From positions 873,586-933,585 of the forward strand of contig NW_019775857.1 of NCBI RefSeq assembly GCF_001039355.2: 60,000 bases of DNA. Reading direction: 5' to 3'. Shown here in pieces: positions 22,656 through 34,800 of the stretch; positions within the stretch are counted from its first letter, which is position 1; each line of letters starts with the position of its first letter. Below the pieces are notes generated by a model that worked only from the letters and a program-made list of their open reading frames with translations, was not told the DNA's origin and did not search any database. The stretch is from Lingula anatina (lineage: Eukaryota > Brachiopoda > Lingulata > Lingulida > Lingulidae). A program made the position numbers and the translations under genes.

Positions 22656-23970
22656 TTTCCCTATTTTTTATTTTAAATAAGATTCTTTAATGAATGTATT
22701 TCGTTATATATTGTACCGACTGCTTAGCCCTTTATGCATTTTCTTCAAAACTACTCTTAAAGCTAAGATAAGATTTACAGATTGACTTAAGTAGAAAATC
22801 GGTCTTAGCACAGATTACTAAGAATTCTAGCTGACAAAATTGCGTTCCACAAATATTTCATAAGTTCACTTACTTTTTACTTGGTCAATAAAATCGGTAA
22901 AGAAAATTGTGACTGAGTTTCACCTTCAAGAGAGTTAGACTTCCAAAATCGAGATGCTCTGAATAAATTGACAATTCTCGTATTTTGTCTCATTTACACA
23001 CAGCTACATGCAGTGCACTTAAGATATTTTATGCACCAAGATAAAACATATAGGCTTTTTTCATCCCAAATGTACCCAACAAACATAGCACAGGCGATGA
23101 GCTCACTTTGATTAATCTCTCGATGCACATCAAAATTAGGACACAAGTTACATGTACATGTAGCTTTACATGTCGCTCATGCGCACATTTGGGTAGAAGA
23201 AAGCCAAGAAATGTAAGTACTCGGTGCACATACCTCGTGTAAAAGAGACAAAATGCCGGAATTAACAATGCACTCAACGTAATTATATTTACCTCTTGGG
23301 AGTTCAACCCCCTTTCTCAGTATTGACAACAGGTCCTCTAGATACCTGAACTGATGTAGGCCTAACAGTGAAGCGCGTCGACTTGGATCAAATCATCCTT
23401 ATCTCTTATCATACCACGGTCAGAACACACGCCCCCGACGCTTACCCCAGTAAGTCTTACATTTTTGATATTCGCCTTGGTATAAGTCCAATATACCCCA
23501 AATCAACAAGGTATATTCGTATCCAGTAGGCCCTACTAGGCCTACTTGTCACTTGTGCATACCCTGATACCGTGTCCCTGTCAGACTATTCAAACGTAAA
23601 AAAGCTTTATCATTCTAATTTAGACTCCGGTTATGTAAGTTTAGGTGTTTCCGAAATCCAGGTGATAAATAAGTTACTGATTACTAGCAGGAAAACAACG
23701 CTTTTATTTATATATAGGAGCATCCTCAATTCACAGTAGGCCTACTACTGGCATATATATTCAAAAGGCGAATCCAGGGGGTGGGTGAGGCCGGTGTATT
23801 TATTTATTTATATATTTATCATTTCATTCACTTGAGCTGTTTTAAAACATGTTTCACCACCACTTGTCTCATCCCATATTCACATGCCAACTTTGTATTC
23901 AAGCATTTCCATGTGAAATCCTGGACTACTCGATGAATCCAAACACAGGTTTTCAGTGAAGCTTTGTAAA
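22656..23970. other. Upstream region of the transporter gene
   Basis: This should hold the promoter and 5' leader of the minus-strand transporter, but no TATA box or initiator stands out. The frame at 23029-23307 (minus) is hydrophobic but has no splice support or domain. A GT-rich AT-flanked tract and the short word GTAGGCCTAC recur near 23530-23750. Confidence 0.4.
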
Positions 23971-24200
23971 ATACTAGAAAAGCACTCCGAGAGCGCAGAC
24001 CTCCGCCAAGACAGCAATTTTTGATTATTATTGATTATTGATTGCTTATTGATCCACCAAAAACTAATCATCTCTTCCTTGGCCCACTTCTGACAGTTCC
24101 TGAAAATTTCATCAAAATCGGTCCATAACTTTTTGAGTTATGTTGATGACAAACAAACAGACAAACAGGGGTGAAAACATAACCTCCTTGGCGGAGGTAA
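23971..24200. mobile_element. Short repeat with GGCGGAGGT ends, probably a dispersed element
   Basis: ACCTCCGCCAAG (24000-24011) and CTTGGCGGAGGT (24188-24199) are inverted repeats. Between them lie ATTATTGATTATTGATTGC and a conserved-looking block (CCATAACTTTTTGAGTTATG, ACAAACAAACAGACAAACAG). From memory, sequences of this kind are scattered through genomes of many marine animals and fish; I cannot name the family or confirm this without a search. Confidence 0.55.
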
Positions 24201-24934
24201 AAATTTACATTACGCAAATGTAACATGGAAATGACGGAATAAGTAATAAGTACTTTGTTCTTCAAGTTACAAAATTAAGCGTTCAAGACGAGGCACACAC
24301 ACGCACGCACTATCACAGGCAGTAGACAGGCTACAAAGCACTGTTGTACGGGTGGGGTCATCTCATACTTCTGGAGATAAACAAAAATGAAGCGGAGAAG
24401 CTTTTTGAGTTTGTTCGGCAAAGTTTAACTTCATAATATATTAATTAAGATAATAGGCCTATAAATGAATTAAGAACAGTCATTTACGGGGTAGTTCAAA
24501 CAGATGCATGGCCTATGTGGATAGGTTTTTTTTTTTTTTTCAGAAATCTATAGGACCCTTACTTGGACCCATTACGGACCTTTAATGATGATTTTTTCCT
24601 TTGTTTGTATCCATTCTGCTTTAAAAGACCTGCCCTTTTCGCACCCACGCGCAGCCGCGTTAGGATCACTTGCCAAGATGTTCGTCCTACTGCTCCTAAT
24701 CAATTTGAAAGTATGGCGGGAAATTGCTGACGTCATGACCTACATATAAAATGCACTCTGTTTTGGCCTTACAAGCCTATTGTTACTGTTACAGACGCAC
24801 TTAAAGTATTCTCATTTTTGTAAATAGTTGACCAAGCATTGGAAAAATGAGCTTTTGCACCCAATATGTAAGTGTAAGTGTCTGGTGATATACGTCAGAA
24901 TATAGAAAACATTTAACCTATAGCCAGAAAAATA

Positions 24935-25007
24935 GCCCGGTTAGCTCAGTCGGTAGAGCATGGGACTCTTAATCCCAGGGTCGTGGGTTCGAGCCCCACA
25001 TTGGGCG
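24935..25007 (+). tRNA. tRNA-Lys (anticodon CTT)
   Basis: The 73 nt fold into a full cloverleaf. The acceptor stem GCCCGGT pairs with ATTGGGC (with G-T pairs), and the discriminator is G25007. The D-arm is GCTC/GAGC. The anticodon stem TGGGA/TCCCA holds loop CTCTTAA with CTT at 24968-24970. The T-arm GTGGG/CCCAC contains GGTTCGA, and boxes A (TAGCTCAGTCGG) and B are intact. There is no intron and no encoded CCA. A short T-run follows at 25012-25015 as a weak polymerase III stop. The sequence agrees with the standard animal tRNA-Lys(CTT). Confidence 0.97.
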
Positions 25008-26180
25008 ATGAAATATTTTCCATTTTTCAAATTTAAATTGTATATATTTTGTCTATATCACTTTGTGTACACTCATCCCTGTGTAAAATGAATGTGAGGA
25101 GGAGAAGAAAGCCAAGAAATTGGTGATAAGGCAATTTTACCAATTTGTCAGGTAGTATTTCATGTTCCATCTAATATAGTCATGATCCAGAAACCTAACC
25201 CCTGATGGGACTACTGTTCCTATTGTTCCTAAGTAATAGTGATCTCTAGGACTTAGATTACTGATAATCTGATGGATTTAAAGACAGGGATGAATTGTAT
25301 AGCACTAGCGTGTAATAAAATAACCAGAAACAACTTTTATCAATATGTCGCAGAAATCATTTTATTGTAAAGCAAATGTAGTACAAAAATATCATAAAAT
25401 GTAGTATTTTCAATTATAATTTAAGAAGAAAAAAACAAAGATAAGCTGAACATTCTATACAGGAAAAGGTTCTGATTTTAAAAAATGCTTTCCCAGTACT
25501 CATTTAATCACATCTTTCTTTTACATAGGGAAAAAAACTTTACACAAATTGAATGTATATCAAACTCATCAAGAAACTGTTTAGATTCGATAGCCACTTT
25601 TGAGTAAACGTTCATTATAGTAGCGTTTCTAATCATGGAATAAACAAGATGACGTACATTTCACATTTGACAGATAAAGTCACATAACTAAAGCATGTAC
25701 ACACATGGACTTTTCAATGTCAACCATGAAAGATAAAATCGGGAGATCTACGGTCTTGTAGCATTTGATCTTCATTTTTTCACTTTCAAATTTTCGACTG
25801 GCTTTTTATTTGGCTTGTTTAATTTTTGCTTCTGTGCTCGTTCTGTATGCTATGCCTTCAAATAAATTTTGTTTTGTGTTTCGCGGAGAAAGCAATTTTT
25901 CATAAAGAATCTGTTTTAGCTTGAACCACCTTTACTACCCTACTCATGAAGTATAAAATTCATAAATTTTTTTGTAGAATACAACTCTCTCTCTGAAGTT
26001 CCTTTCATGGGTACATGTAGCTTCTTTTAACGCATGAAATAAAAACGCGGAGAAAACATGTATAATGCGTATTTGTCGGTCAAAATCTTAGCACCAGAGG
26101 AATGGCTTTGAAACGAGAAGTTTTTTGTAAAGCATTTCCCCGAGGAAAACCCTGCCTTAACCAGCAGCTAATTACAGGGG
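25008..26180. other. 3' flank and probable 3' UTR of the charged-protein gene
   Basis: No further gene is seen. On the minus strand, an AATAAA near 25360 is a possible polyadenylation signal for the gene ending at 26181. Confidence 0.4.
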
Positions 26181-29100
26181 TCATACTAAAGTAGGATCTT
26201 CCTTTCTTGTTTCGTCCACATCGTCATCGTCGTCGTCCTCACTATCTAAATCTATCCCGTATTTCTCCATCGCTTTTTCAAATATATCACTGGTGCCGTC
26301 GTCATCGTCTATCTGGAGGGACGCAACAGAGAGTTTATCGACCTCTGGGTCGCCAAGGCCTAGTGTGTCCTTTTCATGGGTTTCGTCTGAAAATGTCAGA
26401 AAGTGATTTTACTCAAAATAAAAATGCTGTGTGCGTTTGACCACATATCTAGTGGAACATCAAAAAACGTAGCATCGCTATAAAACTAAAATACTTAATT
26501 ACATAAACCAGTCATATAGTAACCGGTCATGAACGCAGTCTTTCTCTCCTATGTGCCTTACTTAATCCCCTTCCACCCCACCCTCAGGTTGCGGAGAAAT
26601 AGTGAACTTACCTTCCGGCGTTGCCAGATGATTCGCCTCGTGCATCACTGACTTTATGTCTAATTTCTTGGTTTTCCTGTTACCTGCAAAATCATGACAT
26701 TAAAGCGTTTAGTTGGTTTCTTTAGTTGTTTTTGCCTTTTTACTTTAGTAAACATTACTAATATGTTCGTGGTGGTTTATCGTTTTTAATCATCCATTTT
26801 CTATTGTATTTATCCTTTTGTTTTATATTTATATTTATCGTTTTTAATCATCCATTTTCTATTGTATTTATCCTTTTGTTTTGTTTGCCTCTACTTTAAG
26901 ATTGAATCATTGATCTAAGTAGGCCTAAGTTTTTATTAGCCTCCATTTATGCAAAGGGCGATAGAAGGTGGCATTTAACTTGGACAATAAATATTGGATT
27001 ATCTCCAATAACAGAAATAGGTAACTGGAAGATACGGAAATGAAGTACCTAAGAAGATTGTTGAGAATATCCTGAACAGAAAGAAAGACCAATAAAGAAG
27101 TGTCACAACCTTGCATGTGTACAACGATCACTGATGAAAACAATTAGAAAAAGACAAATGAAATCTCTGGGCCATACCATCAAATAGAAAAACTTGAAAT
27201 AAGAAGTAGAGGAAGACAAAAAAACAGCATATATTGACAGCCTTAATAGTTATGTATCAACTCAACGATTGTCCAACTCATCCAAGTGACTGAAAATAGG
27301 GGAAACTGGAGTTCCATTATCGTCAATGCCTGCACCGAGCCTGACACTAGAAGAAGAAGAAAAAAAAAGAAGAAGAAGAAACATTTGGCTCAAACTTATC
27401 AACATTACTTTTGAAACTTACCATGTTCATCAATTTCGTCCACTGTCACGACATCCACCCCTTCCATTTTGGGAACCTTCGCTTTCTGGTCCCATGATGG
27501 ACCAAAATGAATGTCAAACATTTTCTTGAACCTGTTCATATTCTTCACTTGGTTGACTCCCTTTTTAAACTTATTTAGAGGGATATAGACAGACTTTTTG
27601 CGCTTCAGTTTCATTTGATTGCCTTGGACTTTATGGAGATCTTCTGGAAGACCGTATTCATACCGAGTCTCTTTCTCAACTTGAAGCACCCGACTAGTGA
27701 CATACTGGCTCATAAAGCGTTGTTTTTGTTCTTTTTCAAACCTCTCTCGCACTCTCTTTAATTCCTTTTGCTGCCTTGCCCTTGTTTGGCGTTTCATTTG
27801 TTCCTGTTTCTCTACAGACTTGTTGTGCTGTATGACCGCGTCCATTTGGACCTTCGATAAACGCTTAAAGAATTCTCGTTTCCTTTGCTTTTTGTGAATT
27901 TCCGTTTGTGTCCCGTATACGCTGGTTATCTCTCGGTATTTCGTGGTTTCATTTGGTGTTAAAACGTAATCTTTAGATCTCCTCCACGGAGGAATTTTTC
28001 GAATCAGAATTTCTTTTTTCGAAGGGCGCGTCTCTGACTTAGATGTGTCTAATAGTCGACGAGTTTCAGCAACATAAATAGATTTGCTTCTTTGATATTC
28101 GACAGGCAATTCTTCAACCTTTGTCTTCAATGTAAAAGTTGTTTTGTTTCGAGTGAATTCTCTCTTTAACGTTTGAACGTTCCCGTCGGGCTTTTTCGTA
28201 GTCCCGTGTTCAGCAAATTTCTCTGAGGTAACTGTAACGGACGGTTGTTTAGTTGTGTCCCTGGTTTGACTAGATTGCGACTGAGCTTTGTGGGCACTTC
28301 CTACATTGTTATTTACATCTTTACCAGTCGAAGCACCAGATCGGGTTCTAACGCCGTTTTCAGTGTTTGCGATTTCCTGAGTCGCCTTTGAACCTTCGTC
28401 GTGTTTAGTATTGTTACGTAAAATTCCTTGCGGTTTCGCATGGGCTTGTTGACTAGAATCACTTGTTGCGACGCTTTTTGTGTCCGACCTGTAAAGAAAA
28501 CACAACTTAAAATCATGAAGTTGATAAGCTATTAGGAACTTCTTCAATAGTTGATAGAAAACTCCAGGCCTACTAATTTTCAAAACAAAAAAAAGTTGAG
28601 CAAAGTGTAATCAGCAGTCAGATTTGCATCCTTTTAAACATAACTGACTTTACAAAAATTATAAAAACATAAAAACCGAGAAACGTAAAATCTTACTTGT
28701 TTTGGTGTTGAGACCTCGGTGAAATATCTGCTCTATTGTGGGCCCAACTGCTCGCAAATTTCTTAGACTTAACAAATTGCGCATCTTTATCTCTTGTTGA
28801 TTTACCTGCATAACCTGCGAAGAATACATAACATAGTTTTGTTAATGAAAAATACCCATAATGCCTTACTTCATCAATCTCATAGTGCCCAGATTTATTG
28901 ACGGCACGCAACCAATTTCGCTTCGTAACAATTTACATAAGTATGCAGTGTATGATTTTATTCAATATCGGCATCAGTGTCGCAATAGCTTTTCCTGGCT
29001 TGTATATAGACCTACAGTATTAATAATTTCATTTACTTCATTCTATTTATTTATTTTGCATTTTTCATTGATCATCATTATTCTCTTTTATTTCTTATTT

Positions 29101-32100
29101 CAGATTTATCTATTTATTTCATATCTTTTTTATTTGTAGTAGAAATAGGTTTTCCTGAAATAGAAAACGGGAGAGACACCCGCCGTTGACTCTATAGTAA
29201 ACCACTATACTGATTTGGCAGGCAAAGGTAAACCTAAATTTTTCTCAACGAAAACGCTCTTACATATCCAGCGTTAGCGTTAGTAACATATCCACAAACA
29301 AACTCATTACCCTAAAAGCTAAGCTACATTTTGATCACTGTATGCGACTCTTACTGGACGTCTTTTAAGTGCAGAAATAGAGACATATTATATTCTCAAT
29401 ACCATTGCTCATAATTCTTTTGTACGCTTGATTTGCCAGAAGCAATATATGAAAGAAAGTTTATACCGGTGCGAGGTATTTAAATAACATTCATTTTATT
29501 CAAAGTTAAATAAGGGATTAAAAGGTTACCTTAAACTGTGTCAATAAAATATGTTTACTACATAGGTGGACCAAATTGCGAAATAATAGAAGGTGTGCCA
29601 CACATAGCACATTGAATTTAACGGATTATCCAAACTCCGACAAAAACGAAAAGCCATATCATGTTTGGTTTACCCATAGAAAGCACTCAGTGGAATATTA
29701 ACAGGGAAATCTACTTGCAGCTTATCCCGATTGATTTCGCAATGGCTTTAGATTATACAGCAGTTTAGCTTTGGAAGTTGAGAAGAATTCATCAGGTTTT
29801 TAAATATAAAAATTTGTACCTGATCACTAACAGGAGACTTCTAAGATATGGAAGTCAAATTTTAGCTTAAAAAACACTCGCAGAAGTACACGTATGGTCT
29901 TGTTAAAGTGGTGCAAGACTATGGCTATATTTTTCTATTTAAATAGGATAACTGATACATGAGCTTAAGTTTTGAAAAGAATAAACAGAGAAAAAGACAA
30001 GAGGGAGAATTGAGGCGAAGGTATATTTACCGTCTCTGTGTCCCCGTGAAGTGTGTGTCTCCTGGCTATTAGGATCTGCGCCACTGTTCACCAGGTTGTT
30101 AATCTTGGGGAGAGCTCGGGTAGGGGAGGTCTGCTTCTTGCTTGGAGCCGAAGATACATTGCGAGCACTAGTTTCGACCACTGGGAATAAAATATTTCAT
30201 TCTATTATTATAATTATTATTATTATTATTATTATTAAATTTGCAACCCTAGGGTTGGACAAATACATTCTTTGCATCATAGGTGAAAAAAGTTAGTAAT
30301 GAATAAAAAAAGAATGTTAAAAGATTTAAAATAAAATAACTAAAATGCAAGGTCAAAGATAAAATAAAACTTCCATCGCTCACTGTTATCGATAAATTAT
30401 GACTAGTAACGTAAACGTTATTTGAAAGTATGAAAAAACGTTGATGGATAGGAAATAACAAAGATCGCGTTAAAAAAAGGCTACACAAGCAAATAAATTG
30501 CACGTGAAAAGTGAAAAAAATATGAAAATAGGATGTTTAACAACGAAAAAGGATAAAGATAAAAATGAAGGGGAGGGGATGAAAGATTACAGAAGCAGGG
30601 ACAGATGGACATATACAGGGAAAATGTTATATATGGAAAGCCTTTAGGCTTTGTAAATGAATGTAACTTACATTTTTGACTTCTGGTTAACGGTAGGGAA
30701 CTTGTTCGAGTTCCGCTGTTGGTGGCCTCTCTCTGTAGTACGTCTCGATTTGCTACAAGTCCGCGTGAGTTGAGGTCTGCTCGAGGCAGAGATTCTTGAT
30801 TGTTGCTCTTTCTTCCGTATCTATAAGGAAAAAATAAACAATAGAGATATCATTTTTGTTATATCATGTAAACTCTGGAAAGTTTCTTCGTGCAAACCTG
30901 GAAGGTTAAATCTGAAATATGAAATAAAATTGTATCGTTCAATTTCCGAAATGAGATCGTCTACTTTTTTGTACATGAAAAGATATTGCAGGCATTATCA
31001 CTGTAGAAATGTACGCGTATAGATATAAGGTGGAGCAAATATAATTTACCGAGAATTGCGTGTTGTAAAATGCAGGGTCACGAAATCTCACCTCCAACAG
31101 ACGAAATCGCATGCATAATTTAACTACGATCATATGTTGCACACAGTATAACAACGTAATTTGAGCTGGATACTTCAGTAACCTGTGACTTTCATAGTCC
31201 CCGTATACCACATGTTACTTTTCACACAAAACAGACGTTTATACAAACTAATGTTCTACGGAAAATGCCCCTCACTCTGCTTCTTCTAAAAGAGTACGGC
31301 AAAGACAACTACGCTTGTTCAAAAACATACTTAATTTTTAGTCAACACCATGGTTATAGTTTCAGTTCCTCTGAAAATGGTGGCATGAATTTTGAGTTGA
31401 ATCTAAAAATTAAACTGATTAAAACTAGTCATTTAATTATGCCTGTTCGTTCTGTAAGTTTACGTACATTTCTCGGGCAGCAGATAGACAACGGCTTAGA
31501 AGCAGCTGACTTGGGGTAAAACTGGAAACATCAGAGCTAAAGATTGAACTGCTCCTACTACTCCACGATGCCGCACTGGAAGGCATTTTTCGACGTCCAA
31601 CCGGTAGTCCGTGAACGGGAATCTGGTCACCTTTCCTAATCGTTATCCGTTAAGGCACCGCCTCATGTTCTACCGTCAAACTGACCACCTTTTTGTGCCC
31701 CTCCTTAATATTATTCTTTCATCATAATGACTCTTGCTCAATATCTTCTAAAAGCTGTTTTAACAAATTGACACTTATGCTGACTATAATCCAACGTTTT
31801 TGTCCGTGTAATTTCGTTTCCTTCTGTTACATGTGTGTTGGAAAGTATTTTTCTCATGGAATATTTGCCCTCTGACACGGCCTATCACGTGACAGAGTTC
31901 GTATTTCTAGCTGATGTCACCTGGGAGACAACAGTCACCATAGTAACAAGCTAATAAACACAGGCGCTTAAGAACAAGTCTACTGTTGTGTATCACCATT
32001 AACAAAGGGCGGTGTTTACTATTTTTACATATGAGTGTAACCTCTCTGGTCTTAAATGGGCCTCTTGCTTGTAAAGGAAATATTATCAACAAAGAACGTT

Positions 32101-34800
32101 TCGACCCTAATTGTAAATCTGAATGCAGCTTTGTCAGATTGACGAATCGGGGCAAACTGGCGGCTAGAATTGCATTTTAGTAGGTGTAATTTACCTTTCA
32201 AAGTGTTGCTTTTCGGTTCTTTGTTAAAGCGATGATTTTATGTAATCAGTTTTCTCGATTTGCGGATATCAAAATACAGAGTCACAGCTGGAGTAAATAG
32301 TTTAATATTTATATTGAAATATTATAATAAAAATATATGCATAAAATTTGAGCAATTCAAAAGCCATCTCCCGCTCTTTTACTTCGTATGGCAATGTACG
32401 CATATTTTTCATCCAAAATAAAATAGTTGTCAAATCATAATGATCAAATACAAAGACCAGGTTGTTTTATTATGTGAATCTCCAATGTCAAAAACGATAT
32501 GACCTCAAAGGGATAGAAAGGTGGTGATGGCTTGTTTTGTTATTTGCACGCATAGAAAGTACCAAATAACCTTGAACATTTTGTTCTTATAATCCCAGTT
32601 AATCTGTTTGATTATTCAAAAAAATAACACAAATATGATAAAATATGAACTGATAACCTGACTTTAGGCCAATGTAATGCGGTGGTCAAAGCGACAATGC
32701 GCAATGCGTTTGTTGCGACAATCCTGGAAGCCAAGCGATTTTCTCTAAAACCAAATCAATTTTCTTTTTTATACGGTGCTTGGCATTCTTTTTTTAATAC
32801 TTTGCAAATACATGGTAATGTATTTCTTTGAGAAAAATTTTAGTTAAAAAAGAGCTTTCTTATTTTGGATGGCTTATAAAATGCAACAGAAACTAAATCA
32901 GAGATACAGTAGTATGTTACCCCAAAAATAAAGTATAGCTCCTATCTATGAGAGCTTTATTCTCTACATGTCACAATTAGAAAATAGAAATTGGGAAAAT
33001 CATATCTAGTATTAAATTTCTTGTTTCAATTATGAATAAGCTGAGTCCACTCCGACATACCAAAAAAAAAAAAAAAAAAACTTATATAACCATAAGTAAC
33101 GTGATCAGAGCATCATACATGTACACGTATCATCGACTAGAAACAGTCATAAATTTTTCAATACATATGCCATAAACCCAAAAGCCCTGCCTATGATAAT
33201 TTCCAAAAACGGATAGCGTACTGATGCAATCATTACTTCCCAAAGTGCTAACAACTTCAATGATGCATAGTTATTGCAATACCAAACATGGGGGAAACTG
33301 CCTGTCCGACAGGTGGTGACTGCCTGAAACGTCAGAGGACCTGCAAGATTTTTGATATCGCAGGTCTTCTGGATTGGCAAGATCTGTGACAATACAATAC
33401 ATAAAAATAAATCACATGCAAAAGTAGACTAACGGGAATAAAATACTTAGTTCAGACCAGCACAGAATTGGGAGGACCTGCAGATTTCTTGTAGTGCAGG
33501 TCCTGGTTTCCACGTCTCCAATTTTTCCCCATGGCTGTTCAATACAATGAGCAGTAGCACTTGTACGCAACAAAGCATGGAACAGGTCCATAAAAACTGT
33601 AAATTTAAATTCCTTTAACTGTAGCTAAGAACGATATGGTTTTAATTTTTGAAAAGTCAATTTCAGCTCTCTATAATCTACTTCCGATGTCGACACTTCC
33701 GATGTTTTATTATCAGTTTTATTACACACCCTTTCAGAGAAAGAAGTATGATATTGTTCCAGATCATTACATTTCACCGCTAAGCAGACCACGCGTAGGG
33801 GACAATCTACAAATTCAAGATATTCAATTATAGATGCTTTTCTAGAACAAGTCGAGCGTATTATTAAGATAAACTTTGAGCAAATGCTTCATAATACAGA
33901 GAAAACAAGGCTCTTGTTAACAGAGAGTACATTGTACGCTAGGGGTGTATTAGCGACAAAGCTGGTTTACGTAATACCGACTGTCGTTATGGTGTTATCA
34001 TGTTCATAATACGATATACATGGTTAATATTAAACAGGGAATTTCAATTTCTGTTTTCTGCAGATCAAATTGAAAATGATTATTTTAAAATCCTATCCTG
34101 GGGGTACGGTGTTCATATCCTATAAGAATTGGATTTAGAGTGAAGGGGAAACCTAAAGGCATGTCTGCGTATGTCTGCGTTCATGGGTCAGATTTCTTAA
34201 CCCACTGTAGTGTATAAGTCAGTGAATATTAAGATCTCTTTGTTTTCTATTATCACAGATTGTCACGTAGATACGAAGACTGCCGTTATATTTACATGGT
34301 AACCAAATGTTATAAATTCCGTATTATCGAAACTTATTCAAAGTGAAAATAATTTTGAGAGTAACTGCATATTCAGTAATTTAATCAAAATGAGCTCAAT
34401 TTCGACAGCAAAACGGATGGAAAAATATCTAGTTTGACGAATGGGTGTATATGAATAAAAAGAAGATATATACGTCTAAAAAAGAGCATATTACCATCAT
34501 CAGCACAACTTTATGTGCATGGTTGGACATGTGCATGGTTAGACACCCATTTCAGACACATTGGGAAATCGTTAGGGTTCGCTACAGGCTTGAGAGCATG
34601 CTTGTAGATATAAAAAACCCATCGAATACGGCGTATTGTGTTGAAAATAATATTTCTGAAAACCTTTTATTCAGAGTTTTCACTTACCCTGATTCTTTTT
34701 TCGGTGATTGATTATCATACGCTTGAGCATGGATTTGAGGAAGGCGGAAATCACCCTCGTCTTCTTCCTCACTTCCTCTTCTACGCGGTCTCTTAGCCAT
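26181..34800 (-). CDS. Highly charged, coiled-coil-containing protein of unknown function, seven exons
   Basis: Exons in transcript order: 34800-34688, 30820-30672, 30180-30031, 28814-28697, 28488-27422, 26683-26612, 26386-26181. All junctions are GT/AG with agreeing phases, giving 624 residues. The N-terminus is basic then acidic (MAKRPRRRGSEEEDEG). Residues about 40-350 are Ser/Thr/Lys-rich and probably disordered. Residues about 374-445 are a long charged helix (EQMKRQTRARQQKELKRVRE) likely to coil. A compact segment follows at about 475-530 (YIPLNKFKKGVNQVKNMNRF, FGPSWDQ). The tail is very acidic, with a run of six Asp (YGIDLDSEDDDDDD). No known domain, signal peptide or membrane helix is visible. 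An alternative first exon near 31.5 kb fits the same second exon. An X-box beside that exon hints at ciliary regulation, but the function is unknown. Confidence 0.85.
26777..26892. repeat. 58-bp direct tandem duplication
   Basis: The unit beginning TTATCGTTTTTAATCATCC occurs twice in succession at 26777 and 26835, essentially identical, in an intron of the charged-protein gene. It looks like a recent slippage or duplication. Confidence 0.85.
26985..27382 (+). mobile_element. Degenerate 3' end of a non-LTR retrotransposon (LINE)
   Basis: The plus strand translates with several stops into fragments typical of the C-terminal end of a LINE reverse-transcriptase protein: MKYLRRLLRIS-TERKTN, later SRGRQKN and VTENRGNWSSIIVNAC. 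It ends in an A/GAA-rich tail (27349-27381), as expected at a LINE 3' end. It lies antisense in an intron of the charged-protein gene and is not functional. Confidence 0.7.
31468..31586 (-). CDS. Candidate alternative first exon of the charged-protein gene
   Basis: An ATG at 31586 opens 39 codons (Ser-rich, starting MPSSAASWSSRSSSIFSS, then SQLLLSRCLSAARE) and ends at a GTACGT donor with two bases left over. That is exactly the phase the acceptor of the exon at 30820 needs, giving AAREIYGRKSN. No stop interrupts it. It lies inside the first intron of the long form. This product would lack the acidic N-terminus of the 34.8-kb start. Transcript evidence is needed to prefer either. Confidence 0.5.
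31934..31947. promoter_or_regulatory. X-box (RFX binding site) match
   Basis: GTCACCATAGTAAC fits the strict X-box pattern GTHNYYATRRNAAC at every position. It is nearly palindromic and lies 348 bp before the ATG of the alternative first exon. RFX factors use such sites to drive ciliary genes in many animals. Confidence 0.5.
33335..33505. repeat. Pair of GGACCTGC hairpins
   Basis: Two short imperfect hairpins, 33335-33370 and 33472-33505, share arms of the form AGGACCTGC/GCAGGTCCT and start 137 bp apart. A further perfect palindrome CCTGTCCGACAGG stands at 33301-33313. They lie in the first intron of the charged-protein gene. Confidence 0.6.

Noticed and set aside
23029-23307. Possible upstream exon of the transporter gene
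   Set aside because: The transporter already has a typical start at 22655, and this frame has no donor in phase or SLC22-like residues.
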